This document shows, in pieces, positions 24,288-35,183 of a DNA stretch of 64,000 bases. Position 1 is the first letter of the stretch, and every line of letters begins with the position of its first letter. The DNA is taken from NCBI GenBank assembly GCA_020881915.1, contig JAJFPB010000001.1:1426001-1490000 (forward strand), in the 5' to 3' direction. Both the position numbers and the translations under genes were made by a program. The notes under the pieces were generated by a model, which saw only the letters and a program-made list of their open reading frames with translations, was not told where the DNA came from and searched no databases. The DNA is from Paramyrothecium sp. XJ0827. Lineage: Eukaryota > Ascomycota > Sordariomycetes > Hypocreales > Stachybotryaceae.

Positions 24288-27200
24288 ACGATGAGGATGA
24301 ATTTCATGGCTGTTGCCCTCTGCTGGAGTGAAGATGCCACTCAGCAGACAGGGATGGTCAAGGATATGGATTAGACGGTACATAGTTTTTGCTGTCACAA
24401 TGGGGACATTTGAGGTCTCGGATGATACCACCTGTGGGAAAAGAGTAGCGCCGAGTCCAGCCAGCCGACCTTCCGAACCAGCAGCGAATGAAATGAGCTT
24501 GGCATCCACCTTATTTCATTGACAAACCAGGGGCTGGACGAAGCACTGCTCTGCAGGAAGATTTAGAGGCAATATTCTTCGACGGGAATAGTGCTGGATG
24601 AAATGAGCCGGAAAGATACACCTGGGATGAAAAGAGGAAATGAAGCTTTTAGGAAGGCCGGCTGAGCAGAAGCAGCCTGGGGAAAGCGTTTTCGTTGTTT
24701 GATAGACAGGGTAATATCTTAAGCCAACATGTCGAGACTTTAACACATTATACATGGAGTTTGCAGTAAAAGTGGCTACATTTCAAGGGTCTCTCCACAC
24801 GGGCTCGCAAGATGCCAGAACAGTTGCTGATGGAGGCTATGAGCGAGCATGATGCTTTCTACGCATCATCTCGAGGAAGCGCTCATGGCGATGCCATGCT
24901 GAGGAACTGTTGGTACTCTTCCCCTTCCCATGTGACTTCTTGTGGTGGTTCATTGTATCCATTAGATTGATCGGCGCAATGGCCACGGATAACTTGGGTC
25001 TCACCACGTGGTATTGAAGACATGGCGCATCCATCATTGATCAAACTCCCGAATGGGAGGCAGCACGACGAATGGCCACTGGTTTTCAGGGTGGTGTTGT
25101 CCAGCGATATGGAAGCCAGAACTTCTGTTTTTGGACCATGGACATTCCGTGGCTCTACAAGTCTTCCGTTTATTAGGTTTGTCACCAGGAGCGTTTTCAC
25201 TAATACCGCTCAACGGAAAGGGTCTCGAAAGGTCACTCGGCCAATGCACCAGACGGAGTTTTGCGGGGAGAAACTTCAGCGACGATGCAGTTTCTCCGAT
25301 CCCGAACTTGTCATCCGACATCTTCCGCCCTCCTTTGTCGTAAGAATAGAGGCAACGCAGACACTCCAGCATCACGAGACCTCACAAGCGACCAAAGATT
25401 CCTCCGAGATATCAACCTTTCTGAAGCGTGCTATGACATCACAGTTCATTGCGAGGTGATCTTGGCTTTGTCCCTGAAAGATGCCTTCTGAAACATGTTA
25501 AGCAGTTAGCGAGAAAAACGGCGCGATCGTGAACGATGCGAAACGACTCATGAGTATGTAGTGTAATCAACGACTATTCCTAATTATGATTGGTGCAACT
25601 TCATCCCGTCAAAAGGAACATGGAACATTCCCGAAATATGGTTTTTACGAGTACTTTTGAGAACAATTACGGCTTTTTGGATATTACCCGAAAGAATCTG
25701 GAGGACGCAGCTTGCGCTGATGAGTTAGGGTGTTACTCATTGCATCTATTGTGAATCCTGACGACTGGGGCCCACGGCAAACATAAGGGTGTGCCAGATG
25801 GACAAGGCACCAAACAAGTATTGATCAGATGTGCATAAGAAAATGGTGGTGCGAGGGGCATGAATGACTGGCTAGTGGCATCCATCCAGGCACGCGCCGT
25901 CTACTTCTGTGCCTGCCTACGGTGAATTTGATCGCCGAATATTTGAGATCGACAATGAGAGCGGCGGCATTGGACGGGAACAAAGGGTCCTCGATGAGCC
26001 GGGGAAGGATGTTGTACCAAGGGAGGGGCAGGGCAATGCGTAAAAGGGCCCGAGATCTTCAGCGGCGGCATGTGCCACGTACATTTGTGCGTGTGCCCGT
26101 TGCTTCGGGTGAAAGATGGGCAAGTTGGAAATGCCATGTTCGCAAAAGCAGGGGAAAAGCGGAGCCGTGGTCAGGATCGAGATCGTGGGTGGTGGAGGAA
26201 GGGATGGTGATAGGGGGAGGAGGAGGAGGAAGAACTTGCGAAGAAGAGGCAGAGAAGAGGGGTTACTAGGTGGACCCTTGTAGGCTGCGACCGTTGACCG
26301 CACATGTAGCTATTCGAGAGAAAGTTCTGTTCATGGGGACTTGCAGCAATATTGCCGAAGACTTGTGCTGCGCTTGGACCGAGTGAAGAGGAGGTGAGAC
26401 AAACAAGAGACGTAAAAAACGAATGGATAGCTTCCAATGTAGTCCAGCGCGCCGTGCCTTTCGTTGTCTGGAATCAACTGACAGGTCTCTTTGCTGGGCC
26501 GGACGGCATGCTTCCCCTGGAGGTAGCGGCAGCGGCATTGGTATCAAAGACACATCACGGACTGCTGGCGCGGCTGCTGTGTTGTCGTTGTTTTAGGATG
26601 CCTGCGGCTGCACAATACAGTTGCGGCTACGAGCAACATGGTAGAGACGAGCTGCAAGGTCATCCCTCCCTCTCTACAGCATCGGTACCAAAGAAAGGTG
26701 AAAAGTATTGGGCCCTGTTAAAAGTGGGATGTAATTGGCCACAAGTACCGGACTTGCAACCGGAACCCGACCTCTTTCAGAAACCCTCTTTCAGCGCCCC
26801 TGTCTCCATTTTTCACGGGTCGAGAAGCTGACGGTGTCCATTAGGCTCGTGGCTCAGGGTGTTGCTTGGGGAGGGAGGGAGCAAGTAATTCCTCCTGACA
26901 CAAAACACAGACCGCCCGTAAAATAAGGACGGACGCGTGGGGTGCGTGGTGGATGGGGGTGCGGGCTTGCTGGTAGACAATCTGTGGGCGAGTAAGAGGC
27001 CTTCTGAGCTATTCCGGGGCAACTTCCCCGGTGGAGGGACGGCGAAAGGGTCCATGCCGTGCGAATCGTTCATCCAGAGAGACAACGCTGCCCAAACCGA
27101 CACTGCGGAACACTAACAAAACGACTGCCCACTTGGGATGTGTTTTGAAATAAGCTGCCTCAGGGCTTCACGTGGCGAAAAAGCCTTCGTTAACGTTATC

Positions 27201-30200
27201 CGAACACATTTAGGTAACCATTATGTAGCCAGTGGCAGAGCCCGTGCTTGGGTATGTCAAAAATCTTTACCAGTAGGTAAATGATAAATGACAAATGTTC
27301 GAGATGACATGGTAATCAAAGTCCGTAGCCCCATTTCAAAGAGATTGGTCAAGGGTGAGAGTCACAACACCTAATCTTTGCCTGAAGCCATTAGTTCCAG
27401 TTGGAATCTGTAGTGACTCGACGTCCCGCCTGGGCTCTCTGCTGTTTGGGCGGGCGGCAGCAACACGTTTTGCCAAGATCAAAATGGCCGCATCGGTTCT
27501 CGAGGAGACCCTGGTTTTACGTAGCGGGTGTAGATCAAAGAGGTTAGGATCGTGCATATCCAGGCACGTACAGTATGTGAAGAAAACAGTGCAGAGTTTA
27601 AGATCTTGAGCGGTGGATTAGAATCGAAAATGTGATGTCAATGGGCCGTTATGGAGAGACGAAAAAGGCATGCAAATCTTCCCGTTGAGCTGGTGACCTA
27701 TCGGACGCAGAAGGCTTACAAAAAGCATGACGAAGGACAGCCCAGTGGGCTCGCCACCATCGTCGGTGGTGCTTGGGAATGTGTGCGTGTACTCGCTCGG
27801 CGCCTGACGACTGTAATTAAAAATTCCTTTCCCTTGTCAAACCCCACACCGTGTCCGCGCTTGCATCCACCCGCCTGGGATTGGCTAGATGTGATTGGGA
27901 CGGTGCTGACCCCACCAATGGGAACCGCTCGTTTGGTGGCTGCGGGACCTAGCCCCCCTTGCCCTTTTCCTTTTCCACCTCGGCGGCTGATGTTCGTGCA
28001 TACGACCCTGGTTCTTCCAAGAAAATGCATTGCGTCATGGCCCAGGCGAGGGACCGCTTTGGTCAACGCTCATGGGGTACGGCTGTTCTTCTCGGGGTTT
28101 CCAGAATGCTGTCTTTTGCAGGAGTTATGGTACCGTAGCCGTGGTTCCCGGGTATCGTTGGAAATCTGAATCGTCCGGGGATGCGTCGTGTAATTGTGTA
28201 ATGTTAAGCAGCTGATTTTGCTCAATGGAATGGCCGCTGAAGCCCACAACCGAAGAGACCTCCGCTTGCGCTGATTAAACCTTTTCAAGCCCTCTATGCT
28301 CCGGACATTAGCTAATGACCGAGACACCACTTGAACGACCTTCAAGATTGTGGATAGGCAGGGTGAAAGTTCAGGTAAGGTCCCAGCAGCTAGGCAGGGC
28401 ACATGCCCAAGGACCCCCAAAAGGACCCTGGGTTCGATGAAAAGGACCCTTCACGAAGGCGCCGAAAAGCGTCGGGCAGAGAAACTTTCAGGAAGGGACG
28501 CACGCCCGGTCCCAGCGTGCACAAGCACTTGATTGGACGCGGACCGTTCCTCGACTCTCCTCACATATGCCTCATTGGGGCAAGCCTTGGGGGGCTCGGT
28601 ACTGGGCGTCTACCCTCGGGAGACCGAACTTGCTAGTATCGCCGGACTACAGAAAAGTGCGAAGTTTGCTCAGTGATGTACTTGCTCTGTCTGTACTAGC
28701 CTAGAAACTCTGCTGTCTGCATCCTCAGCCATCCTTCGTCAGTGTCCCGCCAGGTGTTCGTTCGTCAAGGTCACTTGATGGGGAATGGTCATGGAATTCT
28801 GTTCGGCAGAGCAATCCAGGGTGTCTGGCAAATCAAGGAATCGATCCTTGCAAGTCTACCACAAATACTGGGCGCAGTACCTCTTTAGACTGCGCCAAAC
28901 AGTATCTCACCGCTGTACGGCATAAGCCTGCGCCATTTGATACGCCAGATTGACATAACAGTACTGTATGCGCAGAGGTGATTGGGGGCCATGAGCACCG
29001 TTGGCAGGTCGTCATGGCAGTCAGTCCGCCGGATGGGAGAGTTGTGAAATGTCGGTAAATCCTCGTAACTCAGTAGGCATATTCTCTTCATAAACATGTC
29101 TCACTTTGCTGCAGTTTACTAAGGTAGGGTGCCCTTCACCTATGGATAGAGTCACTGTCTGGCAGACGGTCAAGTCGGACCCGTCTTACCTGCACTTCAT
29201 GTCCAGTGTTGGATCAAGTATTCGCACAGTCACCCTCCAAATACCGGATCCATCAACCACACCTGATTCAGCAGAGCACGGTGGCGTCCTCGTTTGAGAG
29301 GCTTCTGTCCTTGCGGAATGGGTTGCAGAGTACTCTCCATGCATTTCTTTGGTTTCGGTACCTCCATCTGCAGTGCCATGACGTCGAAAACAGGAGTCCC
29401 CGAGGTAGTAGTGGCGCATGACGATACCTACGGTAGTAAGCAAAATGCATGTGCCTTTCTGTGCGGCAGAAACAAGTTAGACATCGCTTGGGGCTTGTCC
29501 CTCTGAACCCGCCTAGCAGGTACCTCGGGTGGCTTGGACTGCACAATTAGCGGTACCTCACCTTGCTCGCCCAGTGAGCCGTCGCTTTCCCGCCCAAGCC
29601 AGCCTCCCAAGCCTCTTTCCCATCCTTGCCTCCCTACCTTCCGTCCCTTGGCCTTCCTCCACCCGCCCGCCCGCTTTGCAGTGCTTTGCCTCTACCTTTT
29701 GCCTTACCTCATCAGTGGAGGAGGTACCTCGCTCTCGACTCATGAATAGTAATCCCCCCAAATGTGCAAATCCCATCCGTCTCCCACATTTTCCCCATCA
29801 ACCTGTTTTCCTTGTGGTACCAAGCCCGTTTTACCTGTCCCGGTAGTACGTCCGCACAGGGCACTCAGAACAACCGCGTCGCAACCCATACCCTTCCCTT
29901 CCATCCTCTCTCCTATTATCTTGCTCTGCTGTGCTGGCGCTGTGCTTTGCTGTATTGACCCGCCCCGACCGGGTCCCCGAAGCCGGTATGTCCCTCCCTC
30001 CACTCGCATCCCATCCCATGCCACTTCCACCCCATCCCAACTCATGTCATTTCCACCCTCCCCCCCCCTCCCTTCCCATTCTCATCCACATAATCCCTCC
30101 CCATTTGCCCACCAGGACCTGCGAAGTTTATCTCGTCCTGGTGTAAATCTACCCAGTGGCATCCACTTCCCAAATCTGGCTATATTCCTCCTCCATACTC

Positions 30201-30651
30201 CAGGAGCCAGCTCTCAGGGCATTCTCGACTCCTCTGTGTTCAGCAGTGCTCAACCTCCAGTTTTTCCGGCTCTCTGACTAAACAATATCACCCAGCACCT
30301 TGCGTACAGGGCACTGTCGATAATTGGCAATCCTACGCCCCCGCCATCAGCATTCCGGTCATTTCGTCGCCAAACTTGGGCTTCGCACTCCTCTCAACAC
30401 CTCCAGTTAAACCTGTCTTGACCTACCGCGCCCAGCCCACAAGCTGCCGCAAATCCTTCGACCCGAGCAGCGAGTAAGAATCTTGCAGCAACCCGTCGCC
30501 TTTCGCGCTACATGACCCGACGATTACCTTTCGACTACCGATCCGGCGGCTGATACATCAGTCTACCACACGTGCATAAATTCTGCGCACCGTCGTCGTC
30601 ATACTGTCCCAAAGAACCGGCGGCGGCCGCCTCCAGCCAGATGCTGTCGCC
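24288..30651. other. 6.4-kb gene-poor region upstream of wc-1
   Basis: I find no supportable gene, tRNA or transposon here. Frames of up to 172 codons exist on both strands but are compositionally irregular and show no domain. The distal part (about 29600-30640) is strongly pyrimidine-rich, with CCCATCCC/CCACC runs and a C8 tract near 30060, as expected for a fungal promoter and long leader. Five GGTACC palindromes cluster at 29357-29821. Confidence 0.5.
29357..29821. repeat. Cluster of five GGTACC palindromes upstream of wc-1
   Basis: GGTACC occurs at 29357, 29519, 29552, 29723 and 29816. A given six-base site is expected about once per 4 kb in random sequence. Several are extended as GGTACCTC. 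Their position about 0.8-1.3 kb before the wc-1 start suggests dispersed short repeats or protein-binding sites; no function is shown. Confidence 0.5.
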
Positions 30652-33600
30652 ATGGAAGGCTTCTACTCACCGTCCCAGCAGTCCTCTTCTCAGCAGCTGC
30701 TGTCGAATTTCCCACAGCAGCAGCAGCAGCAACAATACCAGGAGCAGCAGCAAAGACAACTTCGGCAGCAGCATCAGCAGCTTCAGCATGAACACCAACA
30801 ACTCCAGCAGCAACATCGACAGCTTCAACAGCAGCACCTTCACGAAATTCACGAACAAGATCAGCGGCGGTTCATGCAAACCCAAATGCAGCAGAATACC
30901 ATGAACATGTCGAACCATAACGCGACCTCCTCGCAACCCGCTATGACGCCTATGAGCCGCGATCAATCCATGATAGATTCTGCCGACGCCTTCGATGAGA
31001 TCATGCGAGACAACCAGGTCGACTTGCAGCGACGACGAAGCGTACCGCAGCCTTATTCGAATCAAATGCTCCAAGAACAAAACCATCGAAGAATGTCCTC
31101 CATCGACACAGGCGATATCATGAACTTCGGCGGAGCCGGAAATCAGAGCGACCTTGGCAATTACCAGTTCACCCAGTCCATGTCAACGGCCTTCCCCACC
31201 CTCGATACCTCGGGTCTGAACCAGATGGGCAACTACATGACCGATACTAACGACTATTCCGCCATGTCTCCCGATCTTATGGGAAGCATGATCCCCTCCA
31301 CATTTGCCAACATGAACATGGACTCCTTGTCCAACGGCTCACCGAACCAGATGCACCTGTTTCCTCCTGTACCTACAACCTCAGCGCCGAACTCCACGAC
31401 CCCTCAATATGCCCCACCTCAGCTTGGAGCGTTACCTGAGGATTTTTCCATGGACATGAACCCGGACGATGCAACTCCGGGGGGCAGGCCTCTCGACACG
31501 CCGAGCAAGGATGCCATGAGTGGTCAGCAGCAGAACAGTCCTGCGGGTGCGACTTCGAACCCGGCTCAGCAGTCTGGCTCCATGAATGTCGACAGTGGCA
31601 TGGCCAGCTATAACCAAGGAATACTCGCTCGTCAAGTATCATCCCCCGGTTCCGGTATTTCTCCGCAGCGAGTCAATTCCTCGGCTAGCATTACACAGCC
31701 TAGCTCTTCCTCCAATGTTACGACCCCAACCACGTCGACAACGCCCCGGGAGCCCAAGGAAAAGACCATCTATTCAAAAAGTGGTTTTGATATGCTGAAG
31801 GCTCTCTGGATGGTTGCTACCCGCAAGAATCCCCAGATTAACTTGGGCGCCGTTGACCTGTCATGTGCATTCGTCGTCTGCGACGTGAACATGAACGACT
31901 GTCCCATCATTTACGTATCCGACAACTTTCAGAACTTGACAGGCTACAGCCGACACGAAATTATTGGTCAAAATTGTAGATTTCTACAAGCACCTGACGG
32001 CAATGTTGAGGCTGGATCGAAACGCGAGTTCGTTGATGACGGTGCAGTTTACAGCTTGAAAAAGATGGTACACGAGGGCCGAGAAGTTCAGCAGAGTCTT
32101 ATCAACTACCGCAAAGGTGGGAAGCCGTTCTTGAATTTATTGACCATGATTCCGATTCCCTGGGACACAGAAGATATTCGATATTTTATCGGATTCCAGA
32201 TCGATCTTGTCGAATGCCCGGACGCCATATCAGGCCAAGAGATGGGGGGTGTCAAGGTCAATTATAAGCACAGCGATATTGGACAATACATTTGGACTCC
32301 CCCATCATCAAGCCAATGGGAGCCTGAGAAAGGTCAGACTTTGGGTATAGACGATGTCTCGACGCTTCTTCAGCAGTTCAATCCTCCAGGCCTGGTGTCT
32401 GATTGGCACAAGCAATCGTGGGACAAGATGCTCCTGGAAAACACGGATGATGTGGTACACGTTTTGTCACTCAAGGGGCTGTTCCTCTACCTTTCGCCAG
32501 CCTGTAAACGGGTCCTTGAATACGATGCTTCAGACCTTATGGGCAACTCTCTGTCCTCTGTTTGTCATCCTTCTGATATCGTTCCCGTTACCCGTGAGCT
32601 GAAAGATACCGCCGCCGGAAACATGGTCAACATTGTTTTCCGCATACGGAGGAAGAACAGCGGTTACACTTGGTTCGAGAGTCATGGATCCCTGTTCGTT
32701 GAACAGGGCAAAGGGCGAAAGTGCATTATTCTCGTTGGTCGCAAGCGTCCTGTTTTTGCACTTAGCCGCCAAAGCTTGGAAGCCAACGGCGGCATTGGAG
32801 ACAGCGAGCTCTGGACGAAGCTTTCTACTTCCGGAATGTTCCTATTTGTCTCGTCTAACATCAGGTCGCTGCTCGATTTACAGCCGGAGTCTCTCGTCGG
32901 AACCAGCATACAGGAGCTCATGCGGAAGGAATCAAGGGCTGATTTCGGAAGGGCCATCGAGAAGGCGAGGAAGGGCCGGATCGTCACTTGCAAACACGAA
33001 GTTCAGAACCGCCGTGGCCAAGTCTTGCAAGCTCGGACAACTCTCTATCCAGGGGACGCCATAGAAGGACAAAAACCCTCATTCTTGCTGGCTCAGACCA
33101 AGCTCGTCAAGGCCTCCTCGCGAAGCATCGCCCCGGCAAGTACCGCTGCAAGTGTGAGGTCGGGCGCCATGACGCCTCGAAGTGATGCTACAGGCGGTCC
33201 TTCCCAAACTTCTGGCCCTGCGTCGCAGCCAGCCGGTGGAGGACTAGCCCAAGGCTCCCAAGACCTGGCGTTGGCGTCGGATGACAACATCTTCGATGAA
33301 CTAAGGACAACAAAATGTTCTAGTTGGCAATTCGAGTTAAGGCAGATGGAAAAAATCAACCGCATTCTTGCCGAGGAGCTCGGGGGTTTGCTAGCCAACA
33401 AAAAAAAGAGAAAAAGGAGAAAAGGAGTTGGTAATGTCGTTCGAGATTGCGCAAATTGCCACACGCGAAACACGCCAGAATGGCGACGAGGGCCCAGTGG
33501 CCAGAGAGATCTTTGCAATAGCTGCGGTTTGCGGTGGGCCAAACAGGTAAGGAGATGCGCACGATCCCAAAGCAGTCTTTCAAGTCGACTATGGGCTAAC

Positions 33601-33960
33601 CTCAGCTGCCAGACTGGAAAGGTCTCTCCACGAAACTCGTCAAGGGGTGCCCATTCCGTTGCGGATGGAATTAGCAAGAAGTCTGCATCCCCCATACACA
33701 CATCTTCACTGCAAAGAGAGCTGTCTGCCGATGGCGCTACGCAAGCAAACGTGAAAGCGGACGGTCGTCCAGCATCAACACAAGTGAATAGCCCAGTTTC
33801 TGTGCCCGGTACAACCGCACCCAGCGGAGCTCCGTCAGCCATTGGACCCAAATCTACAACAACAATGATGCCTCCACCTAGCCAACCGAGACTGACTGGC
33901 GGCGTTGCGGGTCAAAACATGACTGCAATACGAGAGGAGCGAGAGTCTAGTCAACCATGA
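30652..33960 (+). CDS. wc-1: White collar 1 blue-light photoreceptor / GATA transcription factor
   Basis: Blue-light receptor and transcription factor that, with WC-2, forms the white collar complex controlling light-induced genes and the clock. Exons 30652-33546 and 33613-33960 give 1,080 aa. The start MEGFYSPSQQ leads into a polyglutamine/His tract (residues ~14-75). The LOV domain (~residues 385-520) has the photoactive GQNC442RFLQ motif, an 11-residue flavin loop (APDGNVEAGSK) and LLTMIPIPW. Two further PAS domains lie at about 595-700 and 715-820. A basic KKKRKRRK nuclear localisation signal precedes the GATA finger, C933-x2-C936-x18-C955-x2-C958, followed by GLRWAKQ. The 66-bp intron 33547-33612 (GTAAGG..GCTAAC..CCAG) is phase 0 and stop-free, so an unspliced reading would add 22 residues; family alignment (WAKQ-TGKVSPR) shows it is an intron. 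Confidence 0.97.
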   Translation: MEGFYSPSQQSSSQQLLSNFPQQQQQQQYQEQQQRQLRQQHQQLQHEHQQLQQQHRQLQQQHLHEIHEQDQRRFMQTQMQQNTMNMSNHNATSSQPAMTPMSRDQSMIDSADAFDEIMRDNQVDLQRRRSVPQPYSNQMLQEQNHRRMSSIDTGDIMNFGGAGNQSDLGNYQFTQSMSTAFPTLDTSGLNQMGNYMTDTNDYSAMSPDLMGSMIPSTFANMNMDSLSNGSPNQMHLFPPVPTTSAPNSTTPQYAPPQLGALPEDFSMDMNPDDATPGGRPLDTPSKDAMSGQQQNSPAGATSNPAQQSGSMNVDSGMASYNQGILARQVSSPGSGISPQRVNSSASITQPSSSSNVTTPTTSTTPREPKEKTIYSKSGFDMLKALWMVATRKNPQINLGAVDLSCAFVVCDVNMNDCPIIYVSDNFQNLTGYSRHEIIGQNCRFLQAPDGNVEAGSKREFVDDGAVYSLKKMVHEGREVQQSLINYRKGGKPFLNLLTMIPIPWDTEDIRYFIGFQIDLVECPDAISGQEMGGVKVNYKHSDIGQYIWTPPSSSQWEPEKGQTLGIDDVSTLLQQFNPPGLVSDWHKQSWDKMLLENTDDVVHVLSLKGLFLYLSPACKRVLEYDASDLMGNSLSSVCHPSDIVPVTRELKDTAAGNMVNIVFRIRRKNSGYTWFESHGSLFVEQGKGRKCIILVGRKRPVFALSRQSLEANGGIGDSELWTKLSTSGMFLFVSSNIRSLLDLQPESLVGTSIQELMRKESRADFGRAIEKARKGRIVTCKHEVQNRRGQVLQARTTLYPGDAIEGQKPSFLLAQTKLVKASSRSIAPASTAASVRSGAMTPRSDATGGPSQTSGPASQPAGGGLAQGSQDLALASDDNIFDELRTTKCSSWQFELRQMEKINRILAEELGGLLANKKKRKRRKGVGNVVRDCANCHTRNTPEWRRGPSGQRDLCNSCGLRWAKQVRRCARSQSSLSSRLWANLSCQTGKVSPRNSSRGAHSVADGISKKSASPIHTSSLQRELSADGATQANVKADGRPASTQVNSPVSVPGTTAPSGAPSAIGPKSTTTMMPPPSQPRLTGGVAGQNMTAIREERESSQP
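30712..30850 (+). repeat. CAG/CAA-rich repeat encoding polyglutamine in WC-1
   Basis: A mixed CAG/CAA/CAC tract encodes Gln runs broken by His, Leu and Arg (QQQQQQQ, then LQHEHQQLQQQHRQLQQQH). Polyglutamine at the WC-1 N-terminus is also known from Neurospora. Such tracts vary in length between strains. Confidence 0.85.
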
Positions 33961-35183
33961 CGGACACGATCGAATATCAAGTGTTCTTATTCAGTGTCTG
34001 ATATTTTAAATCGCTTCTTTGAGCGTGGTCCGTGTTGTGGACATGCCAAATGTGAGAATGGGGTGCAGGGGTGGAGCAAGACTTCACTTGATTGTTTTGC
34101 GTGGCATTGTGATACCCGCCATTTCCTTTTGTATTCGACTTTTGGCTGTTTATTAAGACAGCGGAGGCCGGTCTGAGATTTGGAGGGTCCGGCATACGAA
34201 TGTTGAGGGGTTTTCATGGTTCTTCTCAATCTTGTTGTTTTCCTCCATTTCTTTTTCCTGTCTCTTGAGAGGGAATTTGGCCTCTTTGGAGTTCACTTTC
34301 ATGGTACTATGCACGAGGAATGACATGACGAAGCATGCTTTTAGGCAGCATATACATGGAAGGTTCACACTACGCGCTTGGGATTTTGCCTTTTTATCCT
34401 GTCTTGGATTTTGGTTGCGAGCGGTGAAGCAATGGTCAGAAGGGGGTTTGGCTGTTTCAATGTTCAATTACAGCAATATCCTACAATACATGCGAAATAT
34501 AGACAAGGGCGTCCGGCTGGGTTTCGTACAAGATCCAATCTCTTGGTATGACAATGATTGGCTCTATCGTTCGAGTAGTCGCTATTGCTTTTTAATCGTA
34601 GGCTGTTTCGCATACCATTGGTCAGCTGAGCGACGTAATTCGGCCATCAACACGGTCTTGCAAATGCTCTTCCCCAACCTATTTTACCATAGTGATGATC
34701 AACACGTCAACGGAGCAGCAGGCCATGTCACGCGCGAACAAGACACGAAGCGTAAGCATGAGGGGGTGGTTAAGGAACTATCAAATCCGATTTGTTTGAA
34801 GGTCTTCTCCAGCCTGCGCCTACATACTGTAGTCAAGATACTACTAGCCAAGCATCATTCCATACGAAAGGAAAGGCTTCTATAGCTGCCCAAGTCCCAT
34901 CAAATCCGACCGAACAATTTCCCTTTTTCATCTCATTATCAAAAAAATAATAAAACCCAATCCCCTATTCACCACTACAGAAACGAAAGCAACAAATGAA
35001 AAAAATAAAAATCCCCAGGGAGGCAAGCTCTTTCCCTTCTCCCCCTTTCTCTGCTCCTCCCTAGCACAATGGCCGCTTTGACAAAGCTATAAAGAAAGAA
35101 GAATCAAGAGTTCAGCACCGAGAGGATGTCCAGGAGAACAAGGCGGTGCCGCCATGGTGAATGTGGTACGGTCTGCATCACAA
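33961..35183. other. Convergent intergenic region between wc-1 and the giant GH17 gene
   Basis: 1.2 kb at the 3' ends of two convergent genes. A 217-codon plus-strand frame (34232-34885) shows no recognisable domain, and its composition looks like non-coding sequence. AT-rich stretches near 34920-35010 suit polyadenylation sites. Confidence 0.5.

Noticed and set aside
27651..28169. 172-codon plus-strand frame in the wc-1 upstream region
   Set aside because: No recognisable motif and a competing 116-codon frame on the other strand; looks fortuitous.
29762..30277. 171-codon frame in the wc-1 leader
   Set aside because: Reads through CT-rich promoter sequence; Pro/Ser-rich translation typical of such tracts.
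34232..34885. 217-codon plus-strand frame between wc-1 and the giant gene
   Set aside because: Irregular composition, no domain or plausible intron structure; probably 3' non-coding.
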